Source: UBA1206 sp045643125 (GTDB taxonomy: Bacteria; Bacillota; Clostridia; Oscillospirales; CAG-382). Taken from it: a stretch of DNA of 17,358 nt. The notes below the pieces were generated by a model. It was not told the DNA's origin. It ran no database searches and was given only the letters and a program-made list of their open reading frames with translations. The translations under genes were made by a program, and so were the position numbers. The stretch covers positions 1-17,358 of the forward strand of contig JAZUKE010000130.1 of the NCBI GenBank assembly GCA_045643125.1. The letters are read 5' to 3'. Of this stretch, positions 1 to 5,975 are shown piece by piece (positions within the stretch are counted from its first letter, which is position 1; each line of letters begins with the position of its first letter).

Positions 1-351
1 TCCGAGTGACGCATTTGCAGCTGCCTGCTTTTCGTTTATCGGCGAATGGTCGGCATAGCCCCTGAAAACATTGAATGGAAATTCGCTTTCAAAGTCTTTG
101 ATCAGGGAATCGAAAAGATGCGCGAAAAAGGCGTGATAATCGTAAACCCTTGCGTAGCACGACATTTTGTAACCGTCGTCGGGCACGTTTTCCGTCTTGT
201 ACGGGACGGCAAAGATTATGACGGATTTCATATCCTTGCATTCCTCGTACAATCTTTTATTGGCGGCGGCGCAGTCCTTATAGGCGACAACGCCGAAAAG
301 ACTTATGCCGTTTTTGTTCATTATTTTCGTTATTCTCGGATCGATTTCCAT
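1..351 (-). CDS. queG: Epoxyqueuosine reductase-like protein, N-terminal part (cut by window edge)
   Basis: Reading from the ATG at 351 down to base 1 gives 117 residues with no stop, so the C-terminus lies off the left edge. It matches the N-terminal (DUF1730) region of QueG, the cobalamin and iron-sulfur enzyme that reduces epoxyqueuosine to queuosine in tRNA wobble position 34. Visible hallmarks are a CYARVYDYHAFF block (family pattern: YARG.DYH) near residues 68-79 and YADHSPINEKQAAANASLG at the truncated end (family pattern: D..P..E...A..AGLG). The 4Fe-4S cysteines and the corrinoid-binding part are not in the window, so a QueG-like paralogue cannot be excluded. A GGTGG a few bases upstream is a modest ribosome binding site. 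It lies just downstream of the rpsR terminator on the same strand, so it is probably a separate transcription unit. Confidence 0.72.
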   Translation of the reverse strand, partial: MEIDPRITKIMNKNGISLFGVVAYKDCAAANKRLYEECKDMKSVIIFAVPYKTENVPDDGYKMSCYARVYDYHAFFAHLFDSLIKDFESEFPFNVFRGYADHSPINEKQAAANASLG

Positions 352-365
352 AATTACCACCGTAT

Positions 366-395
366 GAAAAAACCGGCTCCGTAAATGAAGCCGGT
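366..395 (-). terminator. Rho-independent terminator of the rpsF-ssb-rpsR operon
   Basis: A perfect 7-bp stem, ACCGGCT (372-378) pairing with AGCCGGT (389-395), with a 10-nt loop, is followed on the minus strand by a run of six T. It lies 10 bases past the rpsR stop codon and before the queG-like start codon. Confidence 0.85.
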
Positions 396-404
396 ATTTT
401 GGTT

Positions 405-656
405 TTAGTCAGTGATGTACGGTATAAGAGCAACTTTGCGAGCGCGTTTGACTGCTTCGGTCAGCTGTCTCTGATGCTTTGCGCAAGTACCGGTGACACG
501 TCTGGGAAGTATCTTAGCTCTTTCGGTAAGATTCTTTCTGATGCGGGCTACGTCCTTGTAATCAATGTGCTCAACTTTTTCGGCACAGAAGATGCAGACT
601 TTCTTTTTTCTGCGGGGACGGAAGCTTTTGCCGCTATCCTTCATATCTTTATCCAT
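405..656 (-). CDS. rpsR: 30S ribosomal protein S18
   Basis: This 83-residue protein matches bacterial S18, a small-subunit protein that binds 16S rRNA next to S6 in the platform. It has the KVCIFC..K block (residues 19-27) with paired cysteines, the IDYKDV..IRK segment, and the nearly invariant ILPRRVTGTCAKHQRQLT stretch before the basic C-terminus. The cysteine pair suggests the zinc-type (C+) form, though only the first CxxC-like pair is obvious. Length is normal for the family. AAGGAG lies 8 bases before the ATG. It is the last gene of the rpsF-ssb-rpsR operon, the usual bacterial order, and is followed by a strong terminator. Confidence 0.97.
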   Translation of the reverse strand: MDKDMKDSGKSFRPRRKKKVCIFCAEKVEHIDYKDVARIRKNLTERAKILPRRVTGTCAKHQRQLTEAVKRARKVALIPYITD

Positions 657-679
657 GTCTTATTCTCCTTCTGTAAGAA

Positions 680-1099
680 TTAGAACGGCAGTTCGTCGTC
701 GGACGAAAGTTCCTCAAAGGAACCTTCCGACTTCATCGGAGTGCCGTAGGTGGGAACGGAAGTGCCGGCAGGGGAATCACCCTTGCTTCCGACGAACGAA
801 ACTTCGTCAGCCACGACTTCCGTTGCATAACGCTTCTGGTTGTTGTTGTCTGTCCAGGACCTTGTCTGCAGCGTACCGCGGACAAGAATGGGCTTGCCTT
901 TGGAAAAGTATTTGGTAACGAACTCAGCGGTCTTTCTCCAACATACGATGTCGATGAAATCGGCCTGCTGCTGTTCACCTTGAGTATAGCGTCTGCCGAC
1001 GGCTATTCTGAACGACGTGACGGGGATTCCGTTGGGAGTCGTTTTGAGCTCGGGATCGGCAACAAGGTTGCCTACGAGAACGACTAAGTTGAATGCCAT
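680..1099 (-). CDS. ssb: Single-stranded DNA-binding protein
   Basis: A 139-residue SSB with an N-terminal OB fold (residues 1-105: MAFNLVVLVGNLVADPEL..., FRIAVGRRYT, ADFIDIVCWRKTAEF, KGKPILVRGTLQTRSW). A flexible Gly/Ser-rich linker follows, ending in the acidic tip DDELPF, the docking site for many replication and repair partners. Its placement between rpsF and rpsR is the classic bacterial arrangement. GGGAGGT lies 8 bases upstream of the ATG. It coats single-stranded DNA during replication, recombination and repair and would work with the RecA encoded nearby. The length is slightly short compared with the 160-180 residues common in Firmicutes, because of the short linker. Confidence 0.97.
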   Translation of the reverse strand: MAFNLVVLVGNLVADPELKTTPNGIPVTSFRIAVGRRYTQGEQQQADFIDIVCWRKTAEFVTKYFSKGKPILVRGTLQTRSWTDNNNQKRYATEVVADEVSFVGSKGDSPAGTSVPTYGTPMKSEGSFEELSSDDELPF

Positions 1100-1138
1100 A
1101 ATACTTTACCTCCCGGATGTAATTACCTGAATTGAGAA

Positions 1139-1435
1139 TTATTCTTCGACTTTGATGATTATGTTGCGAAGAATAGAGTCATTGATGTTGAAGAGTCTTT
1201 CAAGCTCAGCGGGGAAATCGTGAGCAGAGAAGAATCTGATCAGAACATAATAACCTTCGGTCAAATCCTCGATAGGATAAGCAAGACGTCTTGTACCCCA
1301 TTCGTTTACGGATTCGATCTCGCTGTTCTCGGAAATAAGGGTGGAGAATTTTTCCACTACTTCCTTTACTGCTTCTTCACCGATCGTATTGTTGACGATG
1401 AAAAGAGTTTCATACAGCGTTTTTGTCTGTTCCAT
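1139..1435 (-). CDS. rpsF: 30S ribosomal protein S6
   Basis: A 98-residue protein with the S6 fold: YETLFIVNN at the start, then VNEWGTRRLAYPIEDLTEGYYVLIRF, and LERLFNINDSILRNIIIKVEE at the end. S6 pairs with S18 on 16S rRNA. I chose the ATG at 1435 over an in-frame GTG at 1444. The Shine-Dalgarno AAGGAGG (1450-1444) overlaps that GTG but sits 8 bases from the ATG. First gene of the operon, with its own promoter and a structured leader. Confidence 0.97.
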   Translation of the reverse strand: MEQTKTLYETLFIVNNTIGEEAVKEVVEKFSTLISENSEIESVNEWGTRRLAYPIEDLTEGYYVLIRFFSAHDFPAELERLFNINDSILRNIIIKVEE

Positions 1436-1443
1436 AATCTGCA

Positions 1444-1489
1444 CCTCCTTTTGGACTTATGACCCCGGAATCTCTCCGGAGTAAGGAGG
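1444..1489 (-). promoter_or_regulatory. rpsF 5' leader hairpin that can sequester the ribosome binding site
   Basis: In the transcript CCTCCTT (plus-strand positions 1483-1489) is perfectly complementary to the rpsF Shine-Dalgarno AAGGAGG (1444-1450). Between them is a 7-bp stem, CTCCGGA with TCCGGGG (1475-1481 and 1463-1469, one G-U pair), with a 5-nt loop. A competing short pairing CTTA/TAAG uses three of the same bases, so two structures are possible. rpsF leaders in many bacteria are known to bind the S6:S18 complex for feedback control; that this leader does so is inference. Confidence 0.5.
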
Positions 1490-1531
1490 AAAACACGGTC
1501 ACACTTCCTGTGCCGTTTTTCCATTCGTAAT

Positions 1532-1560
1532 ATATTAACAAATCCAAACCGATTTGTCAA
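1532..1560 (-). promoter_or_regulatory. Sigma-70-type promoter of rpsF-ssb-rpsR
   Basis: A consensus -35 TTGACA (1560-1555) and a -10 TAATAT (1537-1532) are separated by exactly 17 bases. Transcription would start near 1525, giving a leader of about 90 bases before rpsF. Confidence 0.88.
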
Positions 1561-1588
1561 TAGCTTTTTTGAGTTTTTTCAAAAAAAA

Positions 1589-2704
1589 TCAGTTAAGAGA
1601 AGCGTTTTTGAGGAGTCTTCTGATCTTCGTGGTAGCGTCGAGGAGCGGAGAAATGGATTCGTCGTGAGAAAGGGTGTTGATTATCTTTGCAATGAACTTG
1701 GAAAGATCGACTTCGACGAACCAGGGACGCTTTTTGAAGTCTTCGGGGATATAGGAAAGGTTGGTGGTGTAGAGCTTGGTGAGCTTGCCTTCCTCATACG
1801 CTTTGTCGAATTTTGCGACGCCTTCGGTAAAGAGGGCGAACGTGCAGGCGACGTAGATCTCTTTTACGTTCTTCTTGGAGATCTCGCTGATGATGTCGAT
1901 GACGGATTCGCCGGAAGCGATCATATCGTCGATGATCATAACCTTTTTGCCTTCAAGCGGACCGCCTATGTATTCGTGCTGGACGATGGGATTCTTGCCG
2001 TTGACGATACGGGTATGGTCACGGCGTTTATAGAACATACCGACGTCAACGCCGAGCACGTTTGCGTAGTAGATGGCTCTGTCCATAGCGCCGGTATCGG
2101 GGGAGATGACGGTCATATTGTCTTTGATGATGTTGTTGCCCTCGTTTGCTATGAAGCATTTGAGCATCGAATATGTCGGGAAGATATTTTCAAAAGAAGA
2201 ATTGGGGATGGAGTTATATATCGTGGGATCGTGAACGTCGAACGAAATGATGGTGTCAACGCCGAGATTTTCAAGTTCGTTGAGTGCAAGAGCGCAGTCG
2301 AGGGATTCACGGCCTTTTCTCTTGTGCTGACGGGAAGCATAAAGAAGCGGCATAATGAGGGTTATGCGGTTTGCCTTGCCGCCGATGGCGGAAAGCACGC
2401 GCTTGATGTCCTGATAATGTTCATCGGGACCCATATGGTTTTCATACCCGAACATATTGTAGGTGACGGAGTAGTTACCGACGTCGGCAATGATATAAAC
2501 GTCCTTGCCTCTTACGGATTCATCGAGTTTCACTTTGCCTTCGCCGTTGTTGAAACGTATTTCTTCGATGGGAAGAATATAGGATCCTTCGGAATCCTGT
2601 TCGTTGCGAAGAGCCTTGATCTTTTCATCTACAAGTACGCCGAGCTCTCTTGAACTTTTGAGAACGATAAGACAAAGCTCGCCGTGGTTGCTGGTTTCCT
2701 TCAT
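1589..2704 (-). CDS. prs: Ribose-phosphate pyrophosphokinase (PRPP synthetase), long clostridial type
   Basis: A 371-residue protein that makes PRPP from ribose 5-phosphate and ATP for nucleotide, histidine and NAD synthesis. Recognisable blocks are DVYIIADVGN, a TLIMPLLYASRQHKRKGRESL segment (ATP-binding, R-Q-x-[RK]-like), ISFDVHDPTIYN (the catalytic/metal HDP-like site), VISPDTGAMDRA, the basic loop YKRRDHT and the PRPP-binding loop KKVMIIDDMIASGES near residues 252-266. It is about 55 residues longer than the standard Prs, with an extra N-terminal part and divergent motif spellings (MIASGES for MIDTGGT), as in a second Prs class seen in clostridia. Its promoter lies 50 bases upstream. No clear terminator follows, so it may read through into rpsF-ssb-rpsR. 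Confidence 0.9.
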   Translation of the reverse strand: MKETSNHGELCLIVLKSSRELGVLVDEKIKALRNEQDSEGSYILPIEEIRFNNGEGKVKLDESVRGKDVYIIADVGNYSVTYNMFGYENHMGPDEHYQDIKRVLSAIGGKANRITLIMPLLYASRQHKRKGRESLDCALALNELENLGVDTIISFDVHDPTIYNSIPNSSFENIFPTYSMLKCFIANEGNNIIKDNMTVISPDTGAMDRAIYYANVLGVDVGMFYKRRDHTRIVNGKNPIVQHEYIGGPLEGKKVMIIDDMIASGESVIDIISEISKKNVKEIYVACTFALFTEGVAKFDKAYEEGKLTKLYTTNLSYIPEDFKKRPWFVEVDLSKFIAKIINTLSHDESISPLLDATTKIRRLLKNASLN

Positions 2705-2753
2705 TTTTTATTACCCCACTTATTCAAATTACGACAAAATATATCGTATAATG

Positions 2754-2782
2754 ATTATATAACATCCGAGCGGTTATGTAAA
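2754..2782 (-). promoter_or_regulatory. Promoter of prs
   Basis: -35 TTTACA (2782-2777), 17-base spacer, -10 TATAAT (2759-2754) on the minus strand. The start site would be near 2747, about 43 bases before the prs ATG. Confidence 0.82.
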
Positions 2783-2871
2783 TAGTGCAAATGAACAAAT
2801 AGAAAGATTTAATTGGGCTATTTTGTCTATATTTGACATAATATGAACATATACAAATTATTCTGAAATAC

Positions 2872-2900
2872 TTGACAATCATCATACGATATGATAGAAT
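2872..2900 (+). promoter_or_regulatory. Promoter of recA
   Basis: -35 TTGACA (2872-2877) and -10 TAGAAT (2895-2900) with a 17-base spacer, directed toward recA. The leader would be about 60 bases long. Confidence 0.85.
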
Positions 2901-2905
2901 ACAAC

Positions 2906-2919
2906 TGAACATTAGTTCG
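2906..2919 (+). promoter_or_regulatory. LexA operator (SOS box) of recA
   Basis: TGAACATTAGTTCG contains a perfect GAAC-N4-GTTC palindrome, the core of the Firmicutes LexA/DinR box (CGAAC-N4-GTTCG; only the first base differs). It begins 6 bases after the -10 and covers the expected transcription start. This fits repression by the LexA encoded about 8 kb downstream in this window. Confidence 0.85.
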
Positions 2920-2967
2920 ATGATATTATGACGAATTATAAATATTACAATATGGAAGGAAACTATT

Positions 2968-4020
2968 ATGGCAGAAAACGATATCAGCAGAGAGAACAAA
3001 AGAAAAGCACTCGAAACGGCTCTTGCCCAGCTTGAAAAGAAAGAGGGAAAGGGCATAGTAATGCGTCTCGGCGATAATGCCGATATGGAAGTCAAGGCAG
3101 TATCGACCGGCAGCCTTTCGCTCGATCTCGCTCTCGGTATCGGCGGTGTCCCCAAAGGAAGAATAGTTGAGATCTTCGGGCCGGAATCCTCCGGTAAGAC
3201 CACCGTCGCCCTCCATATGATCGCGGAAGTACAGAAGGAAGGCGGCGCCGCGGTGTTCATCGACGCGGAACACGCTCTCGATCCCATATACGCGCAGGCT
3301 CTCGGCGTGAACATAAACGATCTTCTCGTGTCACAGCCCGACGATGGCGAGACCGCTCTTGAAGTGTGCGATTCGCTCGTCCGCTCCGGTGCCGTCGATA
3401 TAGTCGTTATCGACTCCGTTGCCGCACTCGTCCCGAGAAGCGAGATAGAAGGCGATATGGGCGCGTCCCATGTCGGTCTCCACGCACGTCTTATGTCGCA
3501 GGCACTGCGCAAGCTCTCCGGCGCGATCTCCAAATCCAACTGCATCGTTATCTTCATCAACCAGCTTCGTGAAAAGGTCGGCATAGTTTACGGCAACCCC
3601 GAAGTCACTACCGGCGGACGCGCACTCAAATTCTACGCTTCCGTAAGAATAGACGTCAGAAAAGGCGAACAGCTCAAGGACGGCACCGAATTCGTCGGCA
3701 ACCACGTCAAGTGCAAGGTCGTCAAGAACAAAGTGGCTCCTCCGTTCAGAACTGCCGAATTCGATATCATATACGGCAAAGGCATATCCAAGGACAGCGA
3801 ACTCTGCGATCTCGGCGTAAAATTCAACATCATCGAAAAAGCCGGTTCCTGGTTCTCCTACGACGGACAGCGTCTTGCACAGGGCAAGGACAACGTAAGA
3901 AAACTCTTTGCCGAAAACAGAGAACTCGCTTCCGAGATAGAACAGAAGATACGCGACGCTTATCTCAAATCCGGCAACGGCTTTGATATGGGCGAAGACG
4001 ATATGGAAGAAGATTACTGA
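2968..4020 (+). CDS. recA: Recombinase RecA
   Basis: A 350-residue RecA, the ATP-dependent strand-exchange filament protein that also triggers LexA self-cleavage. Seen in order: the N-terminal helix rich in K/E (residues 7-35), VSTGSLSLDLALGIGGVPKGR, Walker A GPESSGKT (about 71-78), the Walker B region VDIVVIDSVAALVP (about 143-156), MGASHVGLHARLMSQALRKL (loop L1), the INQLREKVGIVYGNPEVT region (loop L2), and an acidic C-terminal tail (DMGEDDMEEDY). GGAAGG precedes the ATG. Its stop overlaps the recX start (ATGA), indicating translational coupling. Confidence 0.99.
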   Translation: MAENDISRENKRKALETALAQLEKKEGKGIVMRLGDNADMEVKAVSTGSLSLDLALGIGGVPKGRIVEIFGPESSGKTTVALHMIAEVQKEGGAAVFIDAEHALDPIYAQALGVNINDLLVSQPDDGETALEVCDSLVRSGAVDIVVIDSVAALVPRSEIEGDMGASHVGLHARLMSQALRKLSGAISKSNCIVIFINQLREKVGIVYGNPEVTTGGRALKFYASVRIDVRKGEQLKDGTEFVGNHVKCKVVKNKVAPPFRTAEFDIIYGKGISKDSELCDLGVKFNIIEKAGSWFSYDGQRLAQGKDNVRKLFAENRELASEIEQKIRDAYLKSGNGFDMGEDDMEEDY

Positions 4021-4625
4021 TGATCCTTCCCGTAACGTCTGTCACGGCAGATAAGGCAAGCCACGAAATAACCGTCGTCTGCGGCGGAGAATACCGCATA
4101 ACGGAAGCCGATTTCTTAAGTCTCGGCATCGCCGAAACGGGAGAAGCCGACACAGACAAACTTTCGTTCTGCGACAATAAACTGCGCTGCATCAAAAAGT
4201 CGGAATCCTACCTTTCGTACGGCGACCATTCCGAAAAGAAAATGCGCGAAAAACTCAAAGGCAAATTTGAAGAAGACGTCATCGACGAAGTGATGAAGCT
4301 TCTCGTCAAACGCGGATACATCGACGACACATCGCTTGCCGAGAGATACGCTTCCGAGCTTGCGCGTACACGCCTTTGGGGCAGAAAACGCATAGCGCAG
4401 TATCTTTTCACAAAAGGATTTTGCAGAAACGATATCGAAAACGCCTGCGGATCCGTTGACGACGAAACGTATCACGAAAATCTGCTGGCGCTGATAGAAA
4501 AAAGCGTATCGAAATACGATCTTTCCGACCGTGCTTCGGTATCGAAGTTTATGAATACATTATATCGTAACGGATACGGCTGGGATGAGATAAAATCAGC
4601 TTTGTCCGACTATGTTGAGGAGTAG
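4020..4625 (+). CDS. recX: Regulatory protein RecX
   Basis: A 201-residue RecX, which modulates RecA filaments. The start ATG shares a base with the recA stop codon. The N-terminal 55 residues are a variable extension. Three-helix RecX repeats follow: YLSYGDHSEKKMREKLKGKF (about 64-83), VIDEVMKLLVKRGYIDDTSLAERYA, then RLWGRKRIAQYLFTKGFCRNDIENA, with a weaker third repeat at the C-terminus (FMNTLYRNGYGWDEIKSAL). The organisation recA-recX is common in bacteria and supports the call. It should be co-induced with recA in the SOS response. Confidence 0.93.
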   Translation: MILPVTSVTADKASHEITVVCGGEYRITEADFLSLGIAETGEADTDKLSFCDNKLRCIKKSESYLSYGDHSEKKMREKLKGKFEEDVIDEVMKLLVKRGYIDDTSLAERYASELARTRLWGRKRIAQYLFTKGFCRNDIENACGSVDDETYHENLLALIEKSVSKYDLSDRASVSKFMNTLYRNGYGWDEIKSALSDYVEE

Positions 4626-4628
4626 AAT

Positions 4629-5960
4629 ATGGCAATAAAAGTGGGATTCGTTTCCCTCGGATGTCCCAAGAACCTTGTTAATACGGAAACGATGATTTCA
4701 AAATGCGCCGAAGCAGGCTATGAGATAGTCGCCGAAGACATCGAAGCCGACGTAATGGTAATAAATACCTGCGCTTTCATACAGTCGGCGAAGCAGGAAG
4801 CGATAGACAATATACTCGATATCGCGTGGCTCAAAGCAAACCGCGACTTAAAGGGTATAGTCGTTGCGGGTTGCCTTGCCGAAAGATACAGGGATGAGAT
4901 ATTCAAGGAGCTTCCCGAAGTCGATGCGGTGATAGGCACCGGCTCCTATGATGATATCGTCGAAGCAGTGCAGTACGCTTACGACAAAAAGCAGTTCAGC
5001 CGTTTCGGAGACTGCAGCAAATCGCCTCTCGGCGGAAGCAGAGTCGTCACGACGCAGGAGCATTTTGCCTACGTTCAGATAGCCGAAGGCTGCGACAACC
5101 ACTGCACATACTGTATAATCCCGAAGCTCCGCGGAAAATTCAGAAGCAGGGAAATGTCCGAAATAGTGGACGAGGTAAAGGAACTTACCGAACTCGGCGT
5201 AAAGGAGATCTGCCTTGTGGCGCAGGACACCACACGCTACGGCGTCGATCTTTACGGCACGCCCTGTCTCGATGCTCTCCTTCACGAGCTTGCTTCCATA
5301 GAAAAAATCGAATGGATAAGAGTGCTTTACTGCTATCCCGAACTTATCACCGACGGACTTATCGAAGAGATCGCATCCAATCCCAAGGTCGTAAAATACA
5401 TAGATATCCCAATTCAGCATATAAGCAATAAGATCCTCAAAAGAATGAACCGCAGAGGTGACGGAACACTCATAAGAAACGTCATTGCCAAACTGCGCGA
5501 AAAGATACCGGGAATAATCATCCGCACCACGCTTATCGTAGGTTTCCCGGGTGAAACGGACGAGGATTTCAACGAACTGCTTGAATTCGTAAAGGAAACG
5601 AAATTCGAGCGTCTCGGTGCTTTCGAGTATTCGCGTGAGGAAGACACGCCCGCGTATTCGTTTGACGATCAGGTCCCCGCAAAGATAAAGAAAAAGCGCT
5701 GCAGCGCGATAATGCGCGAGCAGAAGCTCATACATAAGAAACACAATGACGCCAAAGTCGGCAAAACTCTCAGGGTTATATGTGAGGGCTACGACGAAGT
5801 ATCGGAGCATTTCTTCGGCAGAAGCGAAGGCGACTGCCCCGATATCGACGGAAAGGTATATTTCCTTTCCTCCAGAAACGTAAAATCCGGCAAATTCGTT
5901 GACGTTAAAATAAACGAGGTTATGGATTACGACCTTGTCGGTGTCGCCGTCTTCAATTAA
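4629..5960 (+). CDS. rimO: Ribosomal protein S12 methylthiotransferase RimO
   Basis: A 443-residue radical-SAM enzyme that adds a methylthio group to the conserved aspartate of ribosomal protein S12. The N-terminal UPF0004 domain begins KVGFVSLGCPKNLVNTE and has three expected cluster cysteines (C12, the NTCAF cysteine, the AGCLAER cysteine). The radical-SAM motif CDNHCTYC lies at residues 155-162. The C-terminal TRAM-like domain follows (about 375-443). The SLGCPKNLVNTE signature and the length favour RimO over the tRNA enzyme MiaB. The Shine-Dalgarno GAGGAG lies inside the recX 3' end, and the intergenic gap is only 3 bases, so recA-recX-rimO is likely one transcript. Confidence 0.95.
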   Translation: MAIKVGFVSLGCPKNLVNTETMISKCAEAGYEIVAEDIEADVMVINTCAFIQSAKQEAIDNILDIAWLKANRDLKGIVVAGCLAERYRDEIFKELPEVDAVIGTGSYDDIVEAVQYAYDKKQFSRFGDCSKSPLGGSRVVTTQEHFAYVQIAEGCDNHCTYCIIPKLRGKFRSREMSEIVDEVKELTELGVKEICLVAQDTTRYGVDLYGTPCLDALLHELASIEKIEWIRVLYCYPELITDGLIEEIASNPKVVKYIDIPIQHISNKILKRMNRRGDGTLIRNVIAKLREKIPGIIIRTTLIVGFPGETDEDFNELLEFVKETKFERLGAFEYSREEDTPAYSFDDQVPAKIKKKRCSAIMREQKLIHKKHNDAKVGKTLRVICEGYDEVSEHFFGRSEGDCPDIDGKVYFLSSRNVKSGKFVDVKINEVMDYDLVGVAVFN

Positions 5961-5975
5961 AATACGGGAGAATTT

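Noticed and set aside
1560..1588. Terminator between prs and rpsF
   Set aside because: Only T and A runs are present and no GC stem, so I do not call it; prs transcripts may continue into the rpsF operon.
1664..2653. Long open frame antisense to prs (329 codons)
   Set aside because: It is a shadow of the prs reading frame with no start signal and no family resemblance. The same holds for the long antisense frames inside rimO, the lipoprotein gene, recA and the amidase gene.
2833..2861. Second recA promoter with TTGACA at 2833 and a 17-base spacer
   Set aside because: The -10 (AATTAT) is poor and a much better promoter with a LexA box lies just downstream.
2724..3584. Minus-strand open frame across the recA 5' half and promoter
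   Set aside because: The opposite strand carries unmistakable RecA motifs and promoter elements. The frame's product is low-complexity Ser/Thr-rich shadow.
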